From: JACTMJ01 sp039812845
GTDB lineage: Bacteria > Acidobacteriota > Terriglobia > Bryobacterales > Bryobacteraceae
DNA: 22,779 nt
Direction of reading: 5' to 3'
NCBI GenBank assembly: GCA_039812845.1
Contig: JBDIBK010000066.1
Coordinates: forward strand, 1-22,779
The position numbers and the translations under genes are program-made. How positions within the stretch are numbered: position 1 is the stretch's first letter; every line of letters starts with the position of its first letter. Shown here piece by piece: positions 1 to 9,520 of this stretch. The notes under the pieces are model-generated. The model was not told the origin of the DNA. It worked only from the letters and a program-made list of their open reading frames with translations, and did no database searches.

Positions 1-722
1 GGAAGATCGTGTGTGCCGCGCCTGGCGAACGTCCTCCTGATTGCCTCGGCTACGCGCTCTGTGTCCATGATCCCGGACCGGACGAGGAGCGCGAGATCGA
101 CGAGGTCACGCACGCGGCTGTTCGGGGCACCGTCACGTGGAAGAGTGTAGGCGTGGATCTTCTCCGCGAATTGCTGTTCGCTCTGGATCACAGGGATCAA
201 AGGAGCGCCCAGCCCCGCGAAGCCTAGCCAATCGCGCGTCGGAACAGTATCTGGAGGATCTACGATCACGTCGCCAATGCCGACGTCCAGGTGGAACTTC
301 ACAAAGGTGCGCCCGGCCATCATTGCCTCAACCGGGTAACGCGCGCCGCCGTACGGAGCTCCATCGAGATCCATACCGGCCTCGCCGACGCGAAAAGTGA
401 AGTGATCACCCGCATCGATGGCTCCGACGTCTTGCAGTAGCGCCAGGATCATGTCGCCTGCGCCGCCGGGCTTGCTGCGGACGGTGAAGTCCAGGTCCCT
501 CGTCGCTCGAGCCATCTGGAAGCGAAGCTCCATGGCGTAGCCGCCTTTCAGGACCCAATCGGATCGGTCGCCGGCAAACAGGCGTACGAGGAAGCGATCG
601 AATGCCACTTGACGGCGCAGGCGCTGGAGATCGATGGCCTCGTCGCGGGAGATCCTCTTGAGGCACTCCTCGAGTGCCGTGCGGAGCGCTGGGCCTGAGC
701 TGTACTGGCGAACACGGGTCAT
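1..722 (-). CDS. abiEii: AbiEii/AbiGii-family nucleotidyltransferase toxin (3' end cut by window edge)
   Basis: The frame is open from an ATG at 722 to the left edge (240 residues visible) with no stop, so the C-terminus lies outside. It reads as the toxin of a type IV toxin-antitoxin system, a DNA polymerase beta-like nucleotidyltransferase. Visible motifs are LKGGYAMELR (residues 58-67) followed by ATRDLDF (73-79), matching the family's GG/GS and D-x-D metal-binding motif. Further on are EQQFAEKIHAYT and RVRDLVDLALL, which match the later conserved family motifs. The ATG overlaps the TGA of the antitoxin gene (ATGA, 719-722), so translation is coupled. In studied AbiE systems the toxin transfers nucleotides and causes reversible growth arrest, often giving phage abortive infection; that activity here is by family only. 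No frameshift or missing key residue is seen in the visible part. Confidence 0.88.
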   Translation of the reverse strand, partial: MTRVRQYSSGPALRTALEECLKRISRDEAIDLQRLRRQVAFDRFLVRLFAGDRSDWVLKGGYAMELRFQMARATRDLDFTVRSKPGGAGDMILALLQDVGAIDAGDHFTFRVGEAGMDLDGAPYGGARYPVEAMMAGRTFVKFHLDVGIGDVIVDPPDTVPTRDWLGFAGLGAPLIPVIQSEQQFAEKIHAYTLPRDGAPNSRVRDLVDLALLVRSGIMDTERVAEAIRRTFARRGTHDL

Positions 723-1324
723 CTCTTGCGCCCTTCGAGTTCGTTCACGATCTCCGCCACGTCCGGTTGCTTGCGTGCTTGATCGACTTGGCGTTTCGTG
801 ATCGTACCTCGACGCATCGCTTCAGCAAATGCTGTTTGAAGAGCGGGCTTCGGCATGGTCCCTTCAACCCAAACGTCGACGATGGCTCGGAGGGGAATGG
901 TTACGGGCACACCAGCGATAACTTCCCGGTCAGAATCCGGCACTGCTGCATAGTGAAGATGCAGGACAGCGGGGATCGCGGAACCCTTTCGAAAGGCTGG
1001 CGGAACCGTGAGATCGATCTTTGATGGATTGACGTCGGTTAGATCGTGGAGACTGAGCGCCGTCCGATGACTGAACACGCCAGATGGTCGGTCATCTCGT
1101 CCGCGAGACCACAGCCACCAAAGGATCAGATCCGGTCGATCCGGAGCGGGAAACAGAGCCAGCCGATAGATGCCGCGGTGCTCGCGAACCCAGTTCCCGG
1201 CACCCACGTGGTAGTTTCGCTTGTTCGCCGTATAGCCAAGCCGAGCGGCCTGCTTTGCCGTGAAGTAACCGCCTTGCTGTTGAGCGACATCAAAGAGCTC
1301 GCGGTGGCGTTCGGCGGTCTGCAT
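719..1324 (-). CDS. abiEi: AbiEi-family antitoxin / autorepressor
   Basis: This 201-residue protein opens the AbiE operon. Residues about 8-50 (FTAKQAARLGYTANKRNYHV, then REHRGIYRL) form the N-terminal winged-helix domain of AbiEi antitoxins, which binds the operon's own promoter; the rest matches the C-terminal antitoxin domain (SHRTALSLHDLTDVNPSKI, then VPVTIPLRAIVD). The length is normal for the family. The start at 1324 is supported by the adjacent promoter and operator and a weak purine-rich GAAAG about 10 nt upstream; the only other nearby ATG, at 1350, runs into a stop after five codons. The stop overlaps the toxin start. Antitoxin-first order is canonical for AbiE. In the family, the antitoxin neutralises the toxin and represses transcription. 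Confidence 0.88.
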   Translation of the reverse strand: MQTAERHRELFDVAQQQGGYFTAKQAARLGYTANKRNYHVGAGNWVREHRGIYRLALFPAPDRPDLILWWLWSRGRDDRPSGVFSHRTALSLHDLTDVNPSKIDLTVPPAFRKGSAIPAVLHLHYAAVPDSDREVIAGVPVTIPLRAIVDVWVEGTMPKPALQTAFAEAMRRGTITKRQVDQARKQPDVAEIVNELEGRKR

Positions 1325-1351
1325 AATAGTTCAACTTTCTTGAACCATTAT
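1323..1351 (-). promoter_or_regulatory. Inverted-repeat operator over the AbiE -10 and start codon
   Basis: Two 12-bp arms (ATAATAGTTCAA at 1323-1334 and TTGAACCATTAT at 1340-1351) around a 5-bp centre match at 11 of 12 positions as inverted repeats. One arm covers the -10 and the other reaches the antitoxin start codon. AbiEi antitoxins are known to bind inverted repeats in their own promoter, so this is the likely autoregulation site; binding itself is inferred. Confidence 0.6.
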
Positions 1352-1375
1352 GTTGCCTCGTTCGGTGCCAGTCAA
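1347..1375 (-). promoter_or_regulatory. Sigma-70-like promoter of the AbiE operon
   Basis: On the minus strand, TTGACT (1375-1370) and CATAAT (1352-1347) are separated by exactly 17 nt, five of six matches each to the -35 and -10 consensus. The -10 lies about 23 nt before the antitoxin ATG and is part of the inverted repeat described separately. Confidence 0.65.
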
Positions 1376-1498
1376 CAGCTGCATATTCGAGTCTATGGCG
1401 CGGTCAGCGCCAGCCAGAGTCACACGCCTGGCGAGAGGCAGGTATGTTCATCCAAGGTTGCAATGCCTTCCACGACTCCGCCACGGCACTCTGGTCCT

Positions 1499-1781
1499 CT
1501 ATGGGACGAATGTATTTGTGAAATAAGAGTCGGGCGGCTCCGGTTGAGCATTTGGAAGACCACCGGCTTTCAAGACTTCAACTGCCTCGCCCCACTTTGC
1601 TCCCGTCATCCTGCCCTTGTCGGCAAGCGCCGCAATTGACTGTTCAAGCATCCACAATTGCTGCTCGCGGTCCAAATTCTGGCCACGTTTCATAACTGAA
1701 CCAAGGGCCCCTTGGGGGTCACCATGGGCACTCCGCCATCCAGCAAGAGTGGCCTTCACAAATGCTGCCACCATGTCAGAA
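1499..1781 (-). pseudogene. 3' remnant of an NMT1/THI5-type ABC transporter substrate-binding protein
   Basis: On the minus strand the frame ending in TAG at 1499 encodes about 92 residues that read as the C-terminal end of a SsuA/THI5/NMT1-like substrate-binding protein: AAFVKATLAGWRSA, then DPQGALGSVMKRG, LDREQQLWMLEQSIAAL, TGAKWGEAV and a final YFTNTFVP. The homology stops abruptly at about 1781, exactly where a repeat element begins; the codons upstream of that point come from the repeat. The N-terminal two thirds of the protein, the signal peptide and the partner permease and ATPase genes are absent. It is therefore a truncated remnant, probably not expressed. The original substrate cannot be told; relatives bind pyrimidine precursors, riboflavin, taurine or nitrate. 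Confidence 0.7.
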
Positions 1782-1921
1782 GAATTCGAATTCGGGGACA
1801 GCACGGGCTCATGAACCGCGGGTTCACCCCAGATCATGAAAATAGCCGCACATCCATCCTTTCAGAATCAATCAGTTACGGCTATTTTCAAGGGAAATTC
1901 GCGAATTCGAATTCGGGGACA
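1782..1921. repeat. 140-bp repeat element: 19-bp direct repeats flanking hairpins
   Basis: The exact 19-mer GAATTCGAATTCGGGGACA occurs at 1782-1800 and again at 1903-1921. Between the copies are a 6-bp-arm palindrome (TGAACC-GCG-GGTTCA, 1812-1826) and a perfect 12-bp inverted repeat, TGAAAATAGCCG (1837-1848) and CGGCTATTTTCA (1879-1890), with a 30-nt loop. The compact hairpin structure, the neighbouring RAYT remnant, and the break in the transporter gene at its edge suggest a non-autonomous REP-like element or the scar of a transposition. The assignment to a known repeat family is inference. Confidence 0.6.
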
Positions 1922-1991
1922 TTCATGATAGGTATCTGTCAAGGGGGAGACGGAGGTCCCCCGTGTTCTCCCGGCGGCAGAACGGGTGTGA

Positions 1992-2210
1992 GATCGAAGC
2001 AACGCTGCCGTCACCGCTTGGCCGGGACCGATGGTCCGGGCGCTGGTCGATGTCCACCGCCTCCACACGGCCACCCGCACCGGCCGCCCCTTCGGCTCCG
2101 GCCAGTTCATCGCACAACTCGAAGAGAAGCTCGACCGCCGTCTCTTCCCCGCCAAATGGGGCCGGAAGCCGAAGACCGCCGCTTCCGCGCAGGAATCCAG
2201 CCTCGAATGA
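1992..2210 (+). pseudogene. C-terminal remnant of a REP-associated tyrosine transposase (RAYT, Y1_Tnp family)
   Basis: The open frame after a TGA at 1989 and before a TGA at 2208-2210 carries 72 residues. Its second half, TATRTGRPFGSGQFIAQLEE, then LDRRLFPAKWGRKPK, is the characteristic C-terminal tail of RAYT transposases (TGRP-x-GS...F...LE...LGR...GRPK). The catalytic HUH and tyrosine part of the protein is missing and there is no start codon or ribosome binding site, so this is a dead fragment. RAYTs mobilise REP/BIME hairpin repeats, which fits the hairpin repeat next to it at 1782-1921. Its first part (residues 1-20) does not look like RAYT and may be unrelated sequence. Confidence 0.65.
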
Positions 2211-2585
2211 GCACAGCGGGCATGAGCACCCGCCCAGGGAGCGATGCCCGGCCTCCGCACTCCACACCAAGAACGGCTCCCCACCAAGCCCGGTCACCGA
2301 AGCCGCAAATTTCTTGTCATCTCGCAACCGTCCCGGATTCAACCCGTTACGTTCCCTCCGCCTCCGCGCCCCTCGTCTGATGGTTCGAAATCCGCCGCGC
2401 CAAGTAGATAATCCAAATGCCGGGGAGATCTGCGTCCTCGCCGTCCATCCGCGCTGCGCGTCCGATGGGCTTCTTTGAAAACCGAACAATCCGTCATGCG
2501 GCACCGTCGAACTCGTTCCGCTGCACTCTCCGCATGATCGTCAACGGCCGTGCAACGCACAACGAATCGGCGGAGATCAGCGAGG

Positions 2586-2618
2586 CCGGATTGTCCGGAT
2601 TTTATCCGGACAATCCGG
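2586..2618. repeat. Perfect hairpin with 15-bp arms and tandem TCCGGACAA units
   Basis: CCGGATTGTCCGGAT (2586-2600), a TTT loop (2601-2603) and ATCCGGACAATCCGG (2604-2618) form a perfect inverted repeat. The right arm runs into a second tandem copy of TCCGGACAA. There is no T-run on either side, so it is not a typical intrinsic terminator. Confidence 0.7.
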
Positions 2619-2940
2619 ACAACCCGCGCACCTCCAAAACCGGCGTAACCTATGGTATTACAACCACTTAGAAAGATTTGAAGATCTTTTGCACACACCG
2701 TGATTTTTCGCACTTCCGGACAATGGATCAATTGGGGAACCAGTCTTCGAGACCCCTCCGCGTGGATCTAATGTCCCAAATCTGGGGCCTCGCAAAAGAA
2801 CCGCATCCGTCGTCACCCCGCGGCAAGCCCTTTCGCGGGAAGGCCAATCCCTTCGACGGTCAAGACCGCCGCGACAACGCTGCCTTTGGCAAAGAACGGC
2901 GCTACCTTCCTCGCGGCGGCACTCCGCTCTTGGAATCCAA

Positions 2941-2969
2941 TTCCCACTCGCACCTTGCGTTCGTACAAT
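2941..2969 (+). promoter_or_regulatory. Possible promoter of the sugar-nucleotide operon
   Basis: TTCCCA (2941-2946) and TACAAT (2964-2969) are 17 nt apart, four and five matches to consensus. This would start transcription about 65 nt before the ATG at 3042. The -35 is weak, so this is only a candidate. Confidence 0.25.
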
Positions 2970-3041
2970 ATGGACTTGAGCCGTGGCGCAGGGACCGCCG
3001 CGGCATCGATCAATAGCCTGCTTGGGGACCCCAGAAAGCGC

Positions 3042-3900
3042 ATGAAGATTTCCAAAGGTTTGATTACGGCGGCGGGCGAGCCTCACCGGCGAATTCCGCT
3101 GCAAACGCTGGTCGATTCCGGGGGCGTCACGCGCACCGTGCTCTCGATGCTGGTGAGCGAGGTGCTCGGTAGCGGCGTGGAGCGGGTATGCGTGATTGTT
3201 CCCTCGGGCGAGGAAGCGGTCTACGCGAAGGCGGCGGAGGGGTTTGGCGACGCGCTTCACTTTCTGCCGCAGGACGGCCCGCCCGGATACGCGCAGGCCA
3301 TTCTGCGCGCGCGGGGGTTTCTCGGCACGGAGCCCTTCGTCCACCTCGTGGGCGATCACGTGTACGTTCGCGGCAGGGAAGGCAATCTGGCACAGCGCGT
3401 GGTGGACCTCGCCGCGGAGGAAGGCTGCTGCGTTTCAGCCGTGCAGCCCACTCACGAAAGCGGCATCGGCCGGTTCGGCGTGGTCGGCGGGCGACCCTTG
3501 GCCAACCGCCGTTTCATCTACACGGTGGATTCCGTGCTCGAGAAGCCCACGCCGACCGTGGCCGAGGAATGCCTGGCCGCTTCCGGATTGCGGGCCGGCT
3601 ACTACCTGGCGTTCTTTGGCATCCACGTGTTCACTCCAGAGTTCCTGGAGATTCTGGAACGGCAGACCGCCGAGGCCCCGGAACAAGGCGCAACCGTCTC
3701 CAGCGCGTTGGCGGAGCTGGCCAGACAATCCCGCTATCTCGCCGTGCAATCGGAGGGGCGGCGCTACGATTTGGGACCGAAATACGGACTGCTTCGTTCG
3801 CAACTGGCCTTGACGCTGAATGGTCCAGATCGCGAGGAGCTGCTCGCAAGCCTTGTGGAACTGTTGTCGATTCATTCGGCCCCCGACGGGAGACCCTCCG

Positions 3901-3908
<8 letters not shown>
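3042..3908 (+). CDS. GalU-like sugar-1-phosphate nucleotidyltransferase with altered nucleotide loop
   Basis: A 288-residue protein of the NTP_transferase (GalU/RmlA) family, which joins a sugar-1-phosphate to UTP or another NTP. It has the usual length and order: an N-terminal AAG (residues 10-12), HLVGDHVY with the metal-binding Asp at 105, the GRFGVVGG turn, and the VLEKPTPT motif (Lys168) followed by AGYYLAFFGIHVFTP and YDLGPKYGLL. The signature loop is unusual: canonical AAGLGTRFLPATKAxPKE is replaced by AAGEPHRRIPLQTLVDSGG, losing the GxGTR glycines and the PK lysine. The start at 3042 fits the family N-terminus, although only a weak AGAAAG precedes it. The gene overlaps the next by 8 nt, indicating coupled translation with the kinase/pyrophosphorylase fusion. 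Substrate unknown; it could be active with altered specificity or be a partner subunit. Confidence 0.8.
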
Positions 3909-7242
<3,334 letters not shown>

Positions 7243-7279
7243 CGCCCGCGGATTCGAGCGCGGCTTCGGCCCGCTTCGC

Positions 7280-8347
7280 TCACGCAGGCTGCCTCTCATG
7301 GGGCATCAGGCCGTTGCGCTTGTACCAGCCTTCCGGGTCGGCGAGCAGCGCCTTCACCATCTTCGGCAGCGTGTCGCGGAGGTTGCGCTTCGGCTCCCAT
7401 CCAAGTAGCGTGCGCGCCCTGGTGATGTTGAGCGCGTAGTGGTCGCTGGCGCGGTCGATCATCCAGGGTTTGATGAAGGGATCCTCACCGGGAATCTGGT
7501 TCTCGATCCAGGCGCCGACTTTCGCGATCGGCGCCGGAACCATGTAGGTTTCCCAGTCCTCTCCGTGAATCAGGCGGCCGAGGGTGTGCTGGATCTCATC
7601 GTAGCTAAGGGCCTCCGGTTCGCCGATAAGGATCGGCACAACGGGCGGCAAAGTGGCTCGCCGGTCCACGGTGCGCTCAATCGCATCCACCAAGTCGTCG
7701 CGGTGGACGAATGCCTGCCCATGCGCGGTCTCGCCGGAATAGAAGTGGCTGTTCAACTGCCGCTCATAGATCCTCTGCATTTGATGAGCGATGGGAATGG
7801 AGTTGCAATCGTCGTTGTAGACCCCGGCGATCCGAAGGAATACCGCCGGGATGGAACCGCGTTCTTCCCGGATGACCTGCTCGGTTTTCACCTTCGATTC
7901 CGGGTATGGCCAGGTAGGCTCGATCGGCCAGTCTTCGTCGATAAACTCGCCCGGCTCGGCCGGTTTGTGGACGAGCATCGTGCTCGAAAAGATGAACTGC
8001 TCCACTGTCAGCCGGCCATCGTTCAGGCCTCGAAGCAGCCGTCTCGTCCCTTCGACTGTAACGGAATCGTAGCGGGGATCGGGCTTGCCGGCGAAGTCAT
8101 AGAAAGCCGCAAGATGCACGACGGAGGCGATATGGGTGCCGTGGCGTTCCTGAACCTCGCGCATCCCGTCCTCAACGCTCTTGTCGCTGGTGACATCCAC
8201 TTTGACATACGCGCAATTCGGCACGGGTGAGCTTGGGGGATGATGATCAAACCCCACGGCTTCTTCGGCACGGCTCCCAAAACGGCGCATGATAGCGTCG
8301 CCGATGTTTCCCGTCGATCCCGTAACGATCACTATCTTTCGATCCAT
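7280..8347 (-). CDS. NAD-dependent epimerase/dehydratase (extended SDR)
   Basis: A 355-residue extended short-chain dehydrogenase/reductase. The N-terminus IVTGSTGNIG supplies the Rossmann GxxGxxG for NAD(P); KVDVTSD and VVHLAAFYDF follow in the expected places; the active site is YPESK (Tyr148, Lys152), with FIFSSTMLVH giving the Ser/Thr. The C-terminal part (FVHRDDLVDAIERTV, then ALNITRARTLLGWEP) is typical of sugar-nucleotide epimerases and related reductases. The ATG at 8347 has AGGGAG 7 nt upstream. It ends 37 nt from the convergent kinase/pyrophosphorylase gene, so it is a neighbour but not part of that operon. A nucleotide sugar is a reasonable guess for its substrate, but the family also works on terpenoids and other metabolites. 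It is probably the last gene of an operon beginning at 9277. Confidence 0.85.
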   Translation of the reverse strand: MDRKIVIVTGSTGNIGDAIMRRFGSRAEEAVGFDHHPPSSPVPNCAYVKVDVTSDKSVEDGMREVQERHGTHIASVVHLAAFYDFAGKPDPRYDSVTVEGTRRLLRGLNDGRLTVEQFIFSSTMLVHKPAEPGEFIDEDWPIEPTWPYPESKVKTEQVIREERGSIPAVFLRIAGVYNDDCNSIPIAHQMQRIYERQLNSHFYSGETAHGQAFVHRDDLVDAIERTVDRRATLPPVVPILIGEPEALSYDEIQHTLGRLIHGEDWETYMVPAPIAKVGAWIENQIPGEDPFIKPWMIDRASDHYALNITRARTLLGWEPKRNLRDTLPKMVKALLADPEGWYKRNGLMPHERQPA

Positions 8348-8415
8348 GAGAAGCTCCCTGCTTCAAATCACAACTCTCGGTGCGCGAATGCAGCCGCCGC
8401 GGCTATCGGCAAAGC

Positions 8416-8781
8416 TCACGACGCTTTTGCATGGGCCAGCTTTGCATCCAGGAAGCGCTTCAGGGCGACCGCGTTGTTATGCTCCGTGTCATGAGAACTG
8501 TAGAGCAGCGTCACCTTGCCGCGCCTTGCGGCATCGAGGATGGGCTTCCAGGCGTCCGGCCGCTTATCCAACTCCGCGAAGTACCTTCTCTCGAACTCCG
8601 GCCATTTCTCTGGGTCGTGAGAGAACCACTTTCGCAGCTCCGTGCTGGGCCCAGCTTCCTTGTGCCACGCGTCCAGACGGAGATCCGCTTTGCGGATGCC
8701 CCTGGGCCAAAGCCGCTCGATCAGCAGCCGCGTGCCATCGCCAGGCTCGTCGGCATCATAGACTCGCTTTAACAGAAGCAT
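8416..8781 (-). CDS. DUF488 / YeaO-family protein
   Basis: A 121-residue protein matching the DUF488 (YeaO-like) family along its length: LLLKRVYDADEPGDGTRLLI, ERLWPRGIRKADLRLDAWHK, GPSTELRKWFSHDPEKWPEF, RRYFAEL and VTLLYSSHDTEHNNAVALK. The family is common in bacteria, has no settled function, and is soluble. The start at 8781 is fixed by an excellent AGGAGGTG 4 nt upstream; a longer frame reaches 8823 but has no such site. The ribosome binding site overlaps the TAG of the preceding AhpD-like gene, so the two are surely co-transcribed. Confidence 0.85.
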   Translation of the reverse strand: MLLLKRVYDADEPGDGTRLLIERLWPRGIRKADLRLDAWHKEAGPSTELRKWFSHDPEKWPEFERRYFAELDKRPDAWKPILDAARRGKVTLLYSSHDTEHNNAVALKRFLDAKLAHAKAS

Positions 8782-8785
8782 TGAG

Positions 8786-8793
8786 CACCTCCT
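8786..8793 (-). promoter_or_regulatory. Ribosome binding site of the YeaO gene, overlapping the upstream stop codon
   Basis: Minus-strand AGGAGGTG. The preceding T at 8794 with AG (8793-8792) is the TAG stop of the AhpD-like gene, so a terminating ribosome sits directly on this site. Confidence 0.75.
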
Positions 8794-9277
8794 AGACCGC
8801 GGAATGCTTGGCTGCCGGCTCATACGTGCCGGCTACCGTCCGGAACGACACCGCCATCCGGTTCCAGGAATTGATGGCGATCACCGCCATCGTCAGATCG
8901 ACAAGTTCCTTCTCATCGAAATGCTGGCGTGCGTGTTCATACACCTCGTCCGGAACTTTGGTCAGGCTTACCTCGGTGACAGCGTCGGTCCATGCCAAAG
9001 CGGCGCGTTCCCTGGGGGTGAAGAAGGGCGCTTCCTGCCAGACATTGACGGCATACAATCGCTGCTCACTCTCTCCGTTCGCGCGCGCGTCCTTGCTGTG
9101 CATGTCCACGCAGTAGGCGCAGCCATTGATAGTCGACGCCCGAAACTTCACCAGCTCCAGCAGCTTCGGTTCAACGCTGGATTCGCGAGCATAGCGCTCC
9201 ACCGCCAGAAGCGCCTGAAGCGCCTTCGGCGACACCGTGCTGTAGTCAATCCGAGGTCCGTTATTCTCGATGCTCAT
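8792..9277 (-). CDS. Carboxymuconolactone decarboxylase family (AhpD-like) protein
   Basis: A 161-residue AhpD-like all-helical protein of the CMD family. The redox signature CAYCVDMH is present (Cys53, Cys56, His60), preceded by LVKFRASTING and followed by RLYAVNVWQEAPFFTPRERA, LAWTDAVTEV and a C-terminal NSWNRMAVSF segment. Members of this group act as alkylhydroperoxidase-type thiol-dependent reductases; substrate and partner are not evident here. The start at 9277 (GGGAGAG upstream) fits the usual family N-terminus. A start at 9316 has a stronger GGAGG at good spacing and would add 13 residues, so the choice is open. It is the first gene of the group with YeaO (10 nt downstream) and the SDR. 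Confidence 0.85.
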   Translation of the reverse strand: MSIENNGPRIDYSTVSPKALQALLAVERYARESSVEPKLLELVKFRASTINGCAYCVDMHSKDARANGESEQRLYAVNVWQEAPFFTPRERAALAWTDAVTEVSLTKVPDEVYEHARQHFDEKELVDLTMAVIAINSWNRMAVSFRTVAGTYEPAAKHSAV

Positions 9278-9410
9278 GATCTCTCCCGCTTCCGCCAATA
9301 CGGAGCTCTCCGCCATCGGGCAACCTCCGCGCGCCCACATCCTTAACCAGTGGATGGACCGTCCGGGGCCACAAAGTGTTTCGGTCAGCGGACCTCAGGC
9401 AGGAAGCGGG

Positions 9411-9440
9411 CGGGAGAGCCGTTCCGGACGGCTTCTCCCG
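9411..9440. terminator. Hairpin between GH42-like gene and AhpD-like gene
   Basis: CGGGAGAGCCGT (9411-9422) and ACGGCTTCTCCCG (9428-9440) pair fully apart from one bulged base, with a 5-nt loop. It lies 80 nt past the stop of the minus-strand hydrolase gene. There is no T-run, so it may be a factor-dependent terminator, an mRNA-end stabiliser, or neither. Confidence 0.35.
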
Positions 9441-9520
9441 ACATCCGACCGGCTGGCTCGGGGTGAGCCATGTGGGCCGACACCTCCCTTTCGAACACGC
9501 GGAGCGGTTGACAGCCTCTC

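Larger units (their letters stand above)
2211..3041. other. Gene-poor stretch between transposase remnant and GalU-like gene
   Basis: No protein family could be recognised in any frame here. Open frames exist on both strands because the sequence is GC-rich, but none combines a ribosome binding site with recognisable content. It contains the 33-nt hairpin at 2586-2618, another copy of its core TCCGGACAAT at 2715-2724, and an AT-richer stretch at about 2640-2710. The frame of the downstream gene stays open upstream to 2886 (TTG) and beyond, but the added residues do not resemble the family. Confidence 0.5.

Noticed and set aside
1992..2210. An intact transposase gene
   Set aside because: Only the C-terminal tail is present; no start, no HUH motif and no catalytic tyrosine region are found in any frame nearby.
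2380..2402. A tRNA-like T-arm sequence, GGTTCGAAATCC, followed by GCGCCA
   Set aside because: The T-loop is one base too long, the stem does not pair properly, and no matching acceptor arm lies about 75 nt upstream.
2886..3041. An upstream TTG start adding 52 residues to the GalU-like protein
   Set aside because: The family begins at the MKISKGLITAAG segment; the extra residues do not resemble anything and have no ribosome binding site.
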